A stretch of DNA of 64,000 nt from an uncultured Bacteroidales bacterium (GCA_900320795.1 ONTQ01000010.1:1-64000), one strand, 5' to 3'. Positions 41,785-51,408 are shown, counted from the stretch's first letter. The notes: generated by a model not told the origin, from the sequence alone. A program made the numbers and translations.

Positions 41785-43992
41785 ATGGTAAAACGTGTAC
41801 TAAAACGCGACGGCCGCCGCGTCGATTTCAATAACCAGAAAATTGTGGCCGCCATCCTGAAAGCAATGGATGTGACCAAAGATGGCGAAGACATCGTACT
41901 CGCCGCCCAGATTGCCCATGCCATCTCCCAGCTGGACAAGGAAGAGATGACGGTGGAAGAGATTCAGGATGTGGTGGAGAACCACCTCATGAACAGCCCC
42001 CGCCAGGAAGTGGCCAAGGAGTACATCCGCTATCGCAACAAGCGCAATATCGCCCGCAAGGCGAAGAGCAACGAGATTTTCGAGACCATCATCCAGGCCC
42101 AGGCCAACGACATCACCCGTGAAAACGCCAACATGAATGCCGACACGCCCGCCGGCATGATGATGAAATTTGCCTCCGAGGCCACCAAGAGCTATGTGGA
42201 CGAGTGCCTCCTGAGCGACCCCGTACGCGAGGCCGTGGCAGGCAACTATATTCACATCCACGACAAGGATTACTATCCCACCAAATCCCTCACCTGCATC
42301 CAGCACCCGCTGGACATCATCCTGGAACATGGCCTGAAGGCCGGTCACGGGGAATCCCGCCCCGCCAAGCGCATCGAGACCGCCAGCGTCCTGGCCTGCA
42401 TCTCCATGGAAACCGTCCAGAACGAGATGCACGGCGGCCAGGCCATTCCCGCCTTCGACTTTTACCTGGCCCCCTATGTCCGCAAAACTTATGAAGAGGA
42501 AGTGGACAAGGTGAGCGAGATGGTCAACGCCGATTACAGCGAACTCAAGACCGCCAAGATCGACGATTACCTTAAGCATGACCTCGTGGGCCTGCAGGGC
42601 AAGGAACGTGCCCAGCAGCATGCCATCAACCAGACCGTAAGCCGCGTGCATCAGGCCATGGAAGCCTTCGTGCACAACATGAATACCATCCACAGCCGTG
42701 GTGGCAACCAGGTGGTCTTCTCTTCCATCAACTACGGTACCGACACATCGGCCGAGGGCCGCTGCATCATCCGCGAAATCCTCAACACCACCTATGAAGG
42801 TGTGGGCAATGGCTCCACCGCCATCTTCCCCATCCAAATCTGGAAGAAAAAACGCGGCGTTTCCTACCTTCCCGAAGACCCCAACTACGACCTTTACAAA
42901 TTCGCCTGTAAAGTATCGGCCCGCCGGTTCTTCCCCAACTTCCTGAACCTGGACGCCACCTACAACCAGGATCCCGAATGGAAGGCCGACGATCCCAAGC
43001 GCTACATCCACGAAGTGGCTACCATGGGCTGCCGTACCCGCGTGTATGACAACCGCTTCGGCCCCAAGACCTCCATCGGCCGCGGCAACCTGAGTTTCAC
43101 CACCATCAATATCGTGAAACTGGCCATCGAGTGCATGAACATCAGCGACAAGGAACAGCGCATCGGCAAGTTCTTCGAGAAACTGGACTGGGCCCTGGAA
43201 ATCAGCGCCCGCCAGTTGGACGAACGCTTCCAGTTCCAGAAGACCGCCCTCAAGAAGCAGTTCCCGCTGCTGATGAACGGCCTCTGGCTGGGCAGCGGCA
43301 AGTTGGACCCGGAGGACACCATCGAAAGCGTCATCAACCAGGGCACGCTGGCCATCGGCTTCATCGGCCTGGCCGAATGCCTGATCGCCCTCATCGGCAA
43401 GCACCACGGAGAAAGCGAGGAAGCCCAGGAACTGGGCCTGAGGATTGTCGCCTTCATGCGTGACAAGATCAACGGCTTCAGCGAGAAATACCAGCACAAC
43501 TACTCTTGCTTCGCCACGCCCGCGGAAGGCCTTGCCGGCAAGTTCACCAAACGCGACAAGAAGACCTTCGGCGTACTGCCCGGCATCACCGACAAGGACT
43601 ACTACACCAATTCCAGCCACATCCCGGTGTACTATCACTGCACCCCTGAGCACAAGGCTGCCATCGAAGGCCCGTACCACCAGTACGAGGGCGCCGGCCA
43701 TATCTTCTATGTAGAGATTGACGGCGATGCCACCCACAACCCCGAAGCCATCATGCGCATCGTGGATCTCATGGACAAATACAACATCGGCTACGGCTCC
43801 GTGAACCACAACCGCAACCGCTGCCTGGACTGCGGCTATGAGAATGCCGAGAAGGACCTCATCGAATGCCCGCACTGCCACGGTCACCATATCGACACCC
43901 TGCAGCGCATCACCGGCTATCTGGTGGGCACCACCGACCGCTGGAACGCCGGCAAACTTGCCGAACTCAAGGATCGCGTTGTACACAAATAG
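41785..43992 (+). CDS. nrdD: Anaerobic ribonucleoside-triphosphate reductase
   Basis: Class III RNR, 735 aa. An N-terminal ATP-cone (VLKRDGRRVDFNNQKIVAAI) gives allosteric control. The catalytic barrel includes NYIHIHDKDYYPTKSLTCIQHPLD and the substrate-site Cys residues. A C-terminal zinc site (CLDCGY...CPHC) precedes the glycyl radical loop RITGYLVGT. It makes deoxynucleotides without oxygen after activation by NrdG, whose gene follows by 14 nt. Confidence 0.96.
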   Translation: MVKRVLKRDGRRVDFNNQKIVAAILKAMDVTKDGEDIVLAAQIAHAISQLDKEEMTVEEIQDVVENHLMNSPRQEVAKEYIRYRNKRNIARKAKSNEIFETIIQAQANDITRENANMNADTPAGMMMKFASEATKSYVDECLLSDPVREAVAGNYIHIHDKDYYPTKSLTCIQHPLDIILEHGLKAGHGESRPAKRIETASVLACISMETVQNEMHGGQAIPAFDFYLAPYVRKTYEEEVDKVSEMVNADYSELKTAKIDDYLKHDLVGLQGKERAQQHAINQTVSRVHQAMEAFVHNMNTIHSRGGNQVVFSSINYGTDTSAEGRCIIREILNTTYEGVGNGSTAIFPIQIWKKKRGVSYLPEDPNYDLYKFACKVSARRFFPNFLNLDATYNQDPEWKADDPKRYIHEVATMGCRTRVYDNRFGPKTSIGRGNLSFTTINIVKLAIECMNISDKEQRIGKFFEKLDWALEISARQLDERFQFQKTALKKQFPLLMNGLWLGSGKLDPEDTIESVINQGTLAIGFIGLAECLIALIGKHHGESEEAQELGLRIVAFMRDKINGFSEKYQHNYSCFATPAEGLAGKFTKRDKKTFGVLPGITDKDYYTNSSHIPVYYHCTPEHKAAIEGPYHQYEGAGHIFYVEIDGDATHNPEAIMRIVDLMDKYNIGYGSVNHNRNRCLDCGYENAEKDLIECPHCHGHHIDTLQRITGYLVGTTDRWNAGKLAELKDRVVHK

Positions 43993-44006
43993 CCGGCGGC
44001 GATATC

Positions 44007-44513
44007 GTGAAGATTCGCGTACTCGATATCCTGCACCAAACCATGGCAGACGGGCCAGGCTTCCGCACCTCGATATATTGTGCGGGATGCAAGCACGCCT
44101 GCAAAGGGTGCCACAATCCCCAGAGCTGGAGTTTCGAGGCGGGCCATTGGATGGAAGTAGAAGACCTGCTGGAGGAGATCAAAGCCGATGAACTGTCGGA
44201 CGTCACCTTCTCCGGCGGGGATCCGTTCTATCAGGTAGAAGCCTTTACGGAACTGGCCCGGCGCATCAAAGAGGAAACCCGCAAGACCATCTGGTGCTGG
44301 ACGGGCTTCACGCTGGAGGAAATCCAGGCATCGGAAAAACTGTCGCAGCTGCTTCCGTATCTGGATGTCCTGGTGGACGGTCCCTTCATCCTGGAGCAGC
44401 GGGACACCGACCTTCTGTTTCGCGGAAGTCCCAATCAGCGAATCATTTACCTGCACGGAAAACCGCCCGAGGACATCATCCCCGGGACTGTGGCCCTGGA
44501 GCCCCTGCGATAA
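44007..44513 (+). CDS. nrdG: Anaerobic RNR activating enzyme (radical SAM)
   Basis: 168 aa. The GTG start gives VKIRVLDILHQTMADGPGFR as in the family. The [4Fe-4S] motif is CKHACKGC (CxxxCxxC), followed by SGGDPFYQVEAF. It generates the glycyl radical on NrdD. The reading frame is open further upstream, but that part overlaps nrdD in another frame. It ends one base before the stop of the convergent barrel gene. Confidence 0.93.
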   Translation: MKIRVLDILHQTMADGPGFRTSIYCAGCKHACKGCHNPQSWSFEAGHWMEVEDLLEEIKADELSDVTFSGGDPFYQVEAFTELARRIKEETRKTIWCWTGFTLEEIQASEKLSQLLPYLDVLVDGPFILEQRDTDLLFRGSPNQRIIYLHGKPPEDIIPGTVALEPLR

Positions 44514-45710
44514 TCATTCGCCGAAAGAGAAGCGTACGCCGGCTTCGAGATCGAAGCGGAGCGGCTGAATGGTGCGGATGGAGCGCGGCTGCAGGTCCGT
44601 CCGGAAGAAATAGCGGAAACTGGGGTCCAGATAGAGGCCCAGAACAGGTGTAATCCGGAACTCAATGCCCAGGCCCAGGTCGCCGGACCACTGCGGGCGG
44701 GTGCTCTTCTGGTGATAGTGGAAATCCTTGGATGAACCGTGGATAAGGAAGTCATTGTCGGCCAGGAATTCTGCACTGGCGCCGGCAAAGGTATGCACGC
44801 GCCAGCGGCCCCGGTTCACGATATCATAATACAGATGGACGGGAATGCCGATCCAGTGCTGGTGATTGTCGATATCGGTCTGGATTTCCCGGAAACCGTC
44901 TCCCACATAATCTCCCACGAAGGTGCGGCTGAGATTAGTGTAACGCACCCCGATTCCCACACCCCAGCGCGGGGTGAAATTGTATTTGAGGCCGATGCCC
45001 GCCGAGAAAGGCAGGCTGAATCCGACCTCCGGACTTTCGTTATAGATACCTTCCCCGGCATTGGCCGCAGGAGCGCTATAAGGACGGTTGAAACCGCCGC
45101 CCACACTGCTCCGGCGAAGGCCTTCCATGTTGCCGGAGGCCGTCAGGGAGAAGCCGCGGCCCGAAGCGGTCCGCTCCTCTGCCTGGGCCAGCCGGTTGAA
45201 CTGTGCCTGGACATCCTGAGCCGCAGGTGCGTCCTGGGCCGGAAACGCCTCCTTATGCGTTTTCTGCGAAGGGGCTTCCTGCACAGGAACTTCCTGCACG
45301 GGGGCCTCCTGCACGGCGGGCTCTGCCTCCGCTACGGGTGCTGCGGGATTGGCGGGGTGTGCCTTAGCCACACGCACCGGACGGGAAGCCATTTGCCTTT
45401 CCAGGCTCGCGGGCTCCTGCTCCGCTGCCACGGCGGGTTCTTCCGCCACAGTAGCAGGAGCCTCTGCTATGGTAATAATAGGATTAGAATGTTCTTCGAT
45501 GACAGCAGCGGACGGTTTCAGGAAAACAACACCGGCCACTACGGCAGCGGCGGCAGCCATCCCGGCAGCCGTACGCCAAACCCACATGGGAACGACGCGA
45601 CGCTTTCTGTCCAGCCCCGCTACGACCCCTTCCCACACCTCGGGAGAGACCGGTTCCTCTGCATTCTGCAACAAGTTTCTTACCTGTATGTCGAATTCGT
45701 TCTCTTTCAT
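44514..45710 (-). CDS. Inner-membrane-anchored anti-sigma-like N-terminus fused to an outer-membrane beta-barrel
   Basis: 398 aa in three parts. A short cytoplasmic stretch (MKENEFDIQVRNLLQNAEEPVSPEVWEGV) resembles the N-termini of proteins encoded after ECF sigma genes. One transmembrane helix follows (about 42-64). A linker rich in Ala, Pro, Val and Glu (about 70-165, with EAPVQEVPVQEAP repeats) leads to a C-terminal porin-like barrel with alternating strands (GIGLKYNFTPRWGVGIGVRYTNLS...FDLEAGVRFSFGE). It overlaps the sigma gene by 4 nt. It may bridge both membranes and hold the sigma factor. Confidence 0.75.
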   Translation of the reverse strand: MKENEFDIQVRNLLQNAEEPVSPEVWEGVVAGLDRKRRVVPMWVWRTAAGMAAAAAVVAGVVFLKPSAAVIEEHSNPIITIAEAPATVAEEPAVAAEQEPASLERQMASRPVRVAKAHPANPAAPVAEAEPAVQEAPVQEVPVQEAPSQKTHKEAFPAQDAPAAQDVQAQFNRLAQAEERTASGRGFSLTASGNMEGLRRSSVGGGFNRPYSAPAANAGEGIYNESPEVGFSLPFSAGIGLKYNFTPRWGVGIGVRYTNLSRTFVGDYVGDGFREIQTDIDNHQHWIGIPVHLYYDIVNRGRWRVHTFAGASAEFLADNDFLIHGSSKDFHYHQKSTRPQWSGDLGLGIEFRITPVLGLYLDPSFRYFFRTDLQPRSIRTIQPLRFDLEAGVRFSFGE

Positions 45711-46219
45711 TTGTTTTCTCTTATCATTTCCTGCAGCCTGATGCGGGCCCGCTGTAACTTGGAACGCGAAGTGGCTTCCGTACAGCCCAGCTCCTTGGCG
45801 ATTTCCTTGTGGGAGTAACCTTCCACCACGTACATGTTAAAGACCGTCCTGGCATCGGCCGGGAGGGCCGATATCATGCGCATCAGATCCCTGTATCCCA
45901 TTTTCTGCACCGGTGTGGCCTCCTGTGTGAAGAGGCTGCGGGCCTCCTCGATGTCGTCGCTGAGACCCAGCGCATCCGTGCGTCTGAGATGCATAAGGGC
46001 AGTATTGACAAAGATCCTTCTGGCCCAGCCTTCAAAGGAGCCTGCTCCCTGATAACTGTCTAACTTGGTGAACAAGATGATGAAAGCTTCCTGCAGGACA
46101 TCCTCCGCATCTTCCCGATTTCCCATATAACGCAGGCACACGGCCATCATTTTTGGGGAAAGAGCCTCGAACAAAGCCTTCTGGGCTTTCCGCTCCCCCT
46201 GCTTGCAGGCGGCCGCCAT
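45707..46219 (-). CDS. ECF-type RNA polymerase sigma factor
   Basis: 170 aa from the first ATG: region 2 (ALFEALSPKMMAVCLRYMGNREDAEDVLQEAFIILF) and region 4 (MISALPADARTVFNMYVVEGYSHKEIAKELGCTEATSRSKLQRAR). The frame is open further upstream, and a TTG at 46282 giving LHLITWTRDEESPAGASSLEQ is a possible longer start. Transcription starts near 46326. The 4-nt overlap with the next gene implies coupled expression with its likely anti-sigma/barrel partner. Confidence 0.88.
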   Translation of the reverse strand: MAAACKQGERKAQKALFEALSPKMMAVCLRYMGNREDAEDVLQEAFIILFTKLDSYQGAGSFEGWARRIFVNTALMHLRRTDALGLSDDIEEARSLFTQEATPVQKMGYRDLMRMISALPADARTVFNMYVVEGYSHKEIAKELGCTEATSRSKLQRARIRLQEMIRENK

Positions 46220-46332
46220 TTGTTCCAGGGACGACGCTCCGGCAGGGGATTCTTCATCCCTTGTCCAAGTAATAAGATGCAATTTGTCCCAAAAACGTTT
46301 CAAAAGGTGCGGAATTTGTTTGTTCTTGAACA

Positions 46333-46363
46333 CAAATTTATGTTCAAACCGAGAGAAAACAAA
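46333..46363 (-). promoter_or_regulatory. Promoter of the ECF sigma gene
   Basis: On the reverse strand TTTG (46360-46363), 19 bp, TAAATTTG (46333-46340). This matches the primary sigma consensus and sits back to back with the TPR gene -7 box. Confidence 0.75.
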
Positions 46364-46373
46364 ATATTTCCCG

Positions 46374-46381
46374 TATTTTTG
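46374..46381 (+). promoter_or_regulatory. -7 element of the TPR gene
   Basis: TATTTTTG ends 5 nt before the ATG. No -33 TTG is present. Confidence 0.5.
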
Positions 46382-46386
46382 CAAAT

Positions 46387-48006
46387 ATGAAAAAATTAGC
46401 CCTGGCGCTGTTTGTCTGTTTCTTTTCTGTGGCCCCGGCCATCGGCCAGTCCGTCGAAAGCAATCTCATCGATGCGGTTACGCTCTATGGGGACGGACAG
46501 GTCGCCCGTGCGCGGGACATCCTGCAGACGCTTTCCAAGGCGGCGCCAGACAATGACGCCGTCTGGTATTATCTGGCACAGACGCAATGGCAGACATCGG
46601 ACCAGGAGCAGGCCGAGACCTCCCTCAAAAAAGCCATCGCCCTGGACAGCACCAATTTCTGGTACCGCCGCCTGCTGGGCCGCATGTATCTGGCCCAAAA
46701 CCGGATCGATGAAGGGGAAGGCCAGTACGAAGCCCTCGTAAAGGCCTTTCCGGACAGGAATTCCATCGCGTACGAACTGCTGGATATTTACCTGGCCCAG
46801 AAAGAATTTGACAAGGCGCTGGGCACGCTGTCGGAGATCGAGCAGCAGCGCGGCATCTCGGAAGAGCTGGTGCGCACCCGCTACGACGTCCTGAGCGCCA
46901 TGGGGCGGCAGGAAGAGGGCGTCAAGGAACTGGAAAAGTTCAACACCCAGTATTCCTCTCCTTCCATCCTTTCCATGCTCGGAGACTATTATCTGGCTGA
47001 TTTTGCCGATTCCCTGGCCCAGGCCCGCTATACCGAAGCCCTTGCGCTGGACAGCAGCTATGTTCCGGCCATCCTGGGCATGTCGGAGGTCTATCGGCAC
47101 CTGCGCCAGACCCTGGACCCGTTTTTCACCTCCGAGGATATCCCCGCCGCCACCAAGAACATGTATCTGAGCAACATGATGCGGAGCATCGACCCCAAGA
47201 TCCTGCAACTGCACCGGGAAGGCTTCGACCGCTTTGTGACGGAAACCCTGGAGATCCATCCGGCCGACAGCAGCCTTCTCGCCACCGCCGGCAGCTATTT
47301 CTTCTCCACCGGGCGTGAGGACGAGGCCGGTCCCTGGTTCCGGAAAGCGGCCGATGAATACCCGGAAAGCCTGGGGCAGACAGCCACCTATGTCCAGTAC
47401 CTCTCCATCCGGAAGGACTGGAAAGCGCTCCGGGAGCGTTCCCTGGCGGCTTTCGACCATTTCGGCGAACTGGCTTTCCTGGACTACGCCAACATGGCCA
47501 ATTACCAGCTGGAGGATTACGACGCCATCATCACCAACTGCCAGTATCTCCTCAAAAACCATCCGAAGGACAAAAATCTGTGTCTGAGCGCCTGGTCCAT
47601 GATGGGAGACGCCTATTATTCCAAAGGGGACAGCAATCTGGCCTTCAAGGCCTATGAAAAAGCGCTCCGGCTGGATGCTTCCTATGCCCCGGTCCTCAAC
47701 AATTACGCCTATTATCTGAGCGTGCAGGGCAAAAAGCTCAAGAAAGCCTACAACATGTCCAAAAAGACGGTGGAAGCAGAGCCCGACAACGCCACTTACC
47801 TGGACACCTTCGCCTGGATTCTCCATCTGATGGGGAAAGACCTGGAAGCCAAGCCTTTCTTCAAGCACGCCATGCTATATGGAGGCAAGGAAAGCGCCGT
47901 CATCCTGCGGCATTATGCCACCGTGCTGGAGGCTCTGGGAGAACCGGACACCGCCAAAGTTTACCGTAATCAGGCCGCCCGCCTGGAGGCCCAGGAAAAG
48001 CCATGA
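46387..48006 (+). CDS. Secreted tetratricopeptide-repeat protein
   Basis: 539 aa. The signal peptide is MKKLALALFVCFFSVAPAIGQ. Repeated helical pairs fit TPRs across most of the length (AVWYYLAQTQWQTSDQEQAETSLKKAIALDS, AYYSKGDSNLAFKAYEKALRLDASYAPVLNNYAYYLS). Such proteins are scaffolds in the periplasm or at the outer membrane. Its stop overlaps the start of the EnvC-like gene by 4 nt, suggesting a shared role in envelope or division. Confidence 0.85.
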   Translation: MKKLALALFVCFFSVAPAIGQSVESNLIDAVTLYGDGQVARARDILQTLSKAAPDNDAVWYYLAQTQWQTSDQEQAETSLKKAIALDSTNFWYRRLLGRMYLAQNRIDEGEGQYEALVKAFPDRNSIAYELLDIYLAQKEFDKALGTLSEIEQQRGISEELVRTRYDVLSAMGRQEEGVKELEKFNTQYSSPSILSMLGDYYLADFADSLAQARYTEALALDSSYVPAILGMSEVYRHLRQTLDPFFTSEDIPAATKNMYLSNMMRSIDPKILQLHREGFDRFVTETLEIHPADSSLLATAGSYFFSTGREDEAGPWFRKAADEYPESLGQTATYVQYLSIRKDWKALRERSLAAFDHFGELAFLDYANMANYQLEDYDAIITNCQYLLKNHPKDKNLCLSAWSMMGDAYYSKGDSNLAFKAYEKALRLDASYAPVLNNYAYYLSVQGKKLKKAYNMSKKTVEAEPDNATYLDTFAWILHLMGKDLEAKPFFKHAMLYGGKESAVILRHYATVLEALGEPDTAKVYRNQAARLEAQEKP

Positions 48007-49217
48007 GAAAAGCCCTTCATCTCCTCTTCCTGACGCTCGTCGTTTGCCTTCCCGCATACGGCCAGAAGGCCAATATGAAAAAACTGGAAAGCCAGCGTGT
48101 GCAGCTGGAGAAGGAGATCGCCCTCATCAACCGCCAGCTGGCCCAGAATTCCAAGAGCAGTTCGGCAGCCATGAACACCCTCACGCTGGTGCGCAGCAAG
48201 ATATCGGCCCGGGAAAAACTCATTGCCGGATGCGACCAGACCCTCCGCCTGCTGAACGACTCCATCGGCGTGTGCCAGGGAGAAATCAACCGGCTGCAGG
48301 CCCGTTATGACACGCTCTCCCTCTATTATGGACGGCTCATCCGGGGGTCTTACAAAAACCGCGACAGCCGCATGTGGTACATGTATGTGCTCTCCAGCGA
48401 GTCCATGGGACAGGCCTTCCGCCGCTTCGGCTACCTGCGTAGCCTGTCGGCCCAGATGAGCGACCAGGCCCGGAAGATCCGTGAGACGTCGGCCAGGCTG
48501 GAAGTGGAGAAGGAACGGCTTACGGCCTTGAGGAACGAGGCCGATGAAATGCGCCGGAAAGTGATGAAGGAACGGGCCAGTCTCCAGGATGAGGAAGCGG
48601 AATCCAGCCGCCTGGTAAACCAGCTGAGCAAGGACCGCAAGAAATACCAGCAGCAGCTGCAGGACAAGAACCGCCAGAAAGAAGCGCTCAACCGCAAGAT
48701 TGCCGACCTCATCCGGGCCCAGCAGGAGGCCGCGGCCAAGGCTGCTGGCAAGGGCAAGGGCGGCAAGACAAGCGGGAAAACCACTTCGACCGAGATTGAC
48801 ACCAAACTTTCCAGCGAGTTCGCCGCCAACAAGGGCCGGCTGCCGTGGCCGGTGGAGGGTGCGGTGGTTGAGCGTTTCGGCAAGCACAAGCACCCGGTTT
48901 ACACCAACGTGGACCTGCCGCAGAACAACGGCGTCACCCTCACCGTCAAACGAGGGGCGGAGGCCAAAGCCGTCTTCAACGGAAAGGTCACGCAGATTGT
49001 GGTGCTGCCCGGCTACAACCAGTGCGTGCTGGTAAGCCACGGAGAGTATTTCACCCTGTACAGCAAACTCAAGACGGTAAATGTGAAAACCGGCGACAAA
49101 GTGGTGACCGGCCAGGTTGTGGGAACCGTGGACACCATCGGCGGAGAGGACCAGTTCCACTTCGAACTCTGGAAAGGATCCACCCCGCAGAATCCGGAGA
49201 ACTGGCTTCGGAATTAA
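48003..49217 (+). CDS. EnvC-like murein hydrolase activator (LytM/M23 domain)
   Basis: 404 aa. Signal peptide (ALHLLFLTLVVCLPAYGQ), then a long coiled coil (about residues 22-245, many Lys/Glu/Gln heptads) and a C-terminal LytM domain starting LPWPVEGAVVERFGKHKHPVYTNVDLPQNNG. The zinc-ligand positions are degenerate: no HxxxD motif, and HFELWKG in place of HxH. It is therefore probably an amidase activator like EnvC rather than a peptidase. Its 3' end overlaps the convergent ispE end by 4 nt. Confidence 0.88.
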   Translation: MRKALHLLFLTLVVCLPAYGQKANMKKLESQRVQLEKEIALINRQLAQNSKSSSAAMNTLTLVRSKISAREKLIAGCDQTLRLLNDSIGVCQGEINRLQARYDTLSLYYGRLIRGSYKNRDSRMWYMYVLSSESMGQAFRRFGYLRSLSAQMSDQARKIRETSARLEVEKERLTALRNEADEMRRKVMKERASLQDEEAESSRLVNQLSKDRKKYQQQLQDKNRQKEALNRKIADLIRAQQEAAAKAAGKGKGGKTSGKTTSTEIDTKLSSEFAANKGRLPWPVEGAVVERFGKHKHPVYTNVDLPQNNGVTLTVKRGAEAKAVFNGKVTQIVVLPGYNQCVLVSHGEYFTLYSKLKTVNVKTGDKVVTGQVVGTVDTIGGEDQFHFELWKGSTPQNPENWLRN

Positions 49218-50050
49218 TCCTTTTTATATAGGGCGAAGAACGCGGAACCGCTGCCGGACATGGCAGCGTACAGGGCTCCGCTTGCATACAGGCGCTCCTT
49301 GACGGACGACAGGGCCGGGTACTTGGCAAACACCGTTTCCTCAAAATCGTTCTTCAACGCTTCCCTCCAGGTCGAAATGGGCTGGGAGAGCACTTCCCGC
49401 AGGCCCTTGGCGGGAATCCGCGGGGTGATGCCACGGTAAGCATCGGCCGTCGAAACGGAGATTCCCTCCGGGATTACCACCTCGGTCCGATAGGGAGAAA
49501 GGTCGATGGAATAGGGCTCCAGCACCTCTCCGCGGCCGGTTCCCAGCATGGGGGTGTTGTATACGAAGAAGGCGCAGTCACTGCCAAGCCTGGCGGCGAA
49601 AGAAGCCAGCTCCGCATCTGAAAGGCCCAGCCCGGCCAACGCCGAGATGGCACGCAGGGCGAAGGCGGCATCGGCCGATCCTCCGCCGAGGCCGGCTCCC
49701 ACCGGCGAACGCTTCTCCAGAAAAATCTTCATGGGCGGAAGCTTGTATGCCTGGGCAAGGAGACCATAGGCTTTGGCTGTCAAGTCTTTGAGAGGATCCC
49801 AGTCCACGCCTTCCTTCCGGGCGATGGTGATCATGAGCTTCCCGTCCGGCGTGACGGCCTGCGCCAGGCGGCCGTACCGTTCCTTGAGACCGGCGAGGGT
49901 ACGGCTGAAGTCGTCCCCCGTGACGATTTCCAGGCAATCGCTGATACCGGAATAAGGGACAAACAGGGTTTCCAAGTCGTGGAAACCATCCTCCCGGCGC
50001 CGCAGCACGTGCAACCCCAGGTTGATTTTTACGTTGGGATAGCTGATCAT
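49214..50050 (-). CDS. ispE: 4-diphosphocytidyl-2-C-methyl-D-erythritol kinase
   Basis: GHMP kinase of the MEP isoprenoid pathway, 278 aa. Motifs: SYPNVKINLGLHV at the start, ATP loop PVGAGLGGGSADAA (116-129) and C-terminal AAMSGSGSAFFAL. I chose the ATG before ISYPNVKIN. It lies 5 nt after a TATCTTTG box, and earlier in-frame codons lie inside the promoter. Confidence 0.95.
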   Translation of the reverse strand: MISYPNVKINLGLHVLRRREDGFHDLETLFVPYSGISDCLEIVTGDDFSRTLAGLKERYGRLAQAVTPDGKLMITIARKEGVDWDPLKDLTAKAYGLLAQAYKLPPMKIFLEKRSPVGAGLGGGSADAAFALRAISALAGLGLSDAELASFAARLGSDCAFFVYNTPMLGTGRGEVLEPYSIDLSPYRTEVVIPEGISVSTADAYRGITPRIPAKGLREVLSQPISTWREALKNDFEETVFAKYPALSSVKERLYASGALYAAMSGSGSAFFALYKKD

Positions 50051-50055
50051 AGACA

Positions 50056-50063
50056 CAAAGATA
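50056..50063 (-). promoter_or_regulatory. -7 element of ispE
   Basis: TATCTTTG on the reverse strand ends 5 nt before the ATG. A TTTG lies 23 bp upstream, longer than the normal spacing. Confidence 0.5.
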
Positions 50064-50178
50064 CGGCGTAAAATCGTAAAAAACAGCAAAAAAACACCTG
50101 AAACAACACGATGTTTTTTCCGATTGTAGGTTTTCTGCCCCGCTTTTGCGACCTTGCGACCAACAAAAAATGTGCGTT

Positions 50179-51405
50179 ATGGGTAAGTTGTTCCGATTTT
50201 TTTTGTTGCCGCTGGCTGTCGTCTCCTGCCAGAATCCGCTTTTTGAAAACACACCCCGCTCGGATCCGAATGGAAGCGGCCGGGATTCCACGGTGGTGCT
50301 CCCGCCTGAGGAGGAAGACCCTCCTGCGCCGGATCTCTATGCCAGCGCCTTTATCTATCCCGAAGGGGTGGACTGGAAGAACCCCGGACAGGCCGACATA
50401 GTCCTTTTCAAAAATGGCGAAGAAGTGCTCCGGGTCGCCGTCGAAGGCCGTCCCGAGCCCGACCGGCACCGCATTTCCGAAGGAAGGCTCTGGACCGATG
50501 CCTGCGACGGCCAGGAAGTGGTAGTCTCCTGCGACGGAAAAGAACGGTTCCGTTATGAAGGGGACGAGTTGCTGCGGGGGTTCCTGGCGGTAAACGGCAT
50601 TGCCTACACACTGGGCCAACGACAGGGAAAGGGCGGACTGAGTTTCCGCATCAACGGACAGGAGCGCTTTTCTTCCCCTGTAGGGACCATCCTGGACGGC
50701 CCGGAGGACAGCGAATGGGAAGGCGGAGCCTTCTCCCGTGACACGTCAGGCGTGTACTATACATACGGGATTCCCATCTGGAAAGGGGAACAGTTGCAGT
50801 GGGAGTACCATGTGATGCATGAGGACGAGACCCTGATGCTGATTCCCGCCGGCAGCATCGTGGGCGGTCTCTACGACATCCGGGTGCACGACGGAACCGT
50901 CTATCGGAGCGAACTCCGAAGCAGTGTCCGCAGTTCCTACTGCCTGATAAAGGACAACAACATCCAGGAAATAGAGATGGGGCCGACGGAAGTTCCGCAC
51001 CATCTGAAGCTGGTGCCAGGTGACGGGAAACTGCTCCTGAAAGGCTACAGCACGGGCATTTCCGGCGGGAAAACCTACTGTTACTGGCTGCGGGACGTCT
51101 CCAGGGTCGTGAGCATGGCCACCGACAACCAGCCCATCCTGGAACTGCTGACGGACGGCACCCACACGGCCTATCTGGTGGAAGGACCGGAGCATACCGT
51201 CCGCACGCTCTACCTGGACAAGGAAAACATCCCTTTCACATCGGACCGTTTCCAACTTCCCTCCAGGCGCTGTGCACAGTACCGGAAAGGCGTCCTGGGC
51301 ATCGCTCTCAGCAATCCGTCCAAGGGCGAACATCTCCTGATTCGCGACCGGGAAGTCACCACCCTGCATTTCAACGGCTGTTTCACCTCCCTTCAAATCG
51401 ATTGA
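50179..51405 (+). CDS. Lipoprotein of unknown function
   Basis: 408 aa. Lipobox FFLLPLAVVSCQN, then an acidic/Pro-rich linker (PPEEEDPPAPD) and a beta-rich body with repeated short strands (IVLFKNGEEVLRVAVEG, VRVHDGTVYRSELR-like turns, TDGTHTAYLVEG), which may form a propeller. I do not recognise the family. The ATG at 50179 is chosen for the signal peptide; one at 50170 is also possible. Two TTGCGACC copies lie just upstream. It ends 3 nt before yifB. Confidence 0.6.
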   Translation: MGKLFRFFLLPLAVVSCQNPLFENTPRSDPNGSGRDSTVVLPPEEEDPPAPDLYASAFIYPEGVDWKNPGQADIVLFKNGEEVLRVAVEGRPEPDRHRISEGRLWTDACDGQEVVVSCDGKERFRYEGDELLRGFLAVNGIAYTLGQRQGKGGLSFRINGQERFSSPVGTILDGPEDSEWEGGAFSRDTSGVYYTYGIPIWKGEQLQWEYHVMHEDETLMLIPAGSIVGGLYDIRVHDGTVYRSELRSSVRSSYCLIKDNNIQEIEMGPTEVPHHLKLVPGDGKLLLKGYSTGISGGKTYCYWLRDVSRVVSMATDNQPILELLTDGTHTAYLVEGPEHTVRTLYLDKENIPFTSDRFQLPSRRCAQYRKGVLGIALSNPSKGEHLLIRDREVTTLHFNGCFTSLQID

Positions 51406-51408
51406 ACC

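Noticed and set aside
41800..43986. 728-codon frame antisense to nrdD
   Set aside because: It covers exactly the nrdD gene on the other strand, has shadow-type composition and no family motifs.
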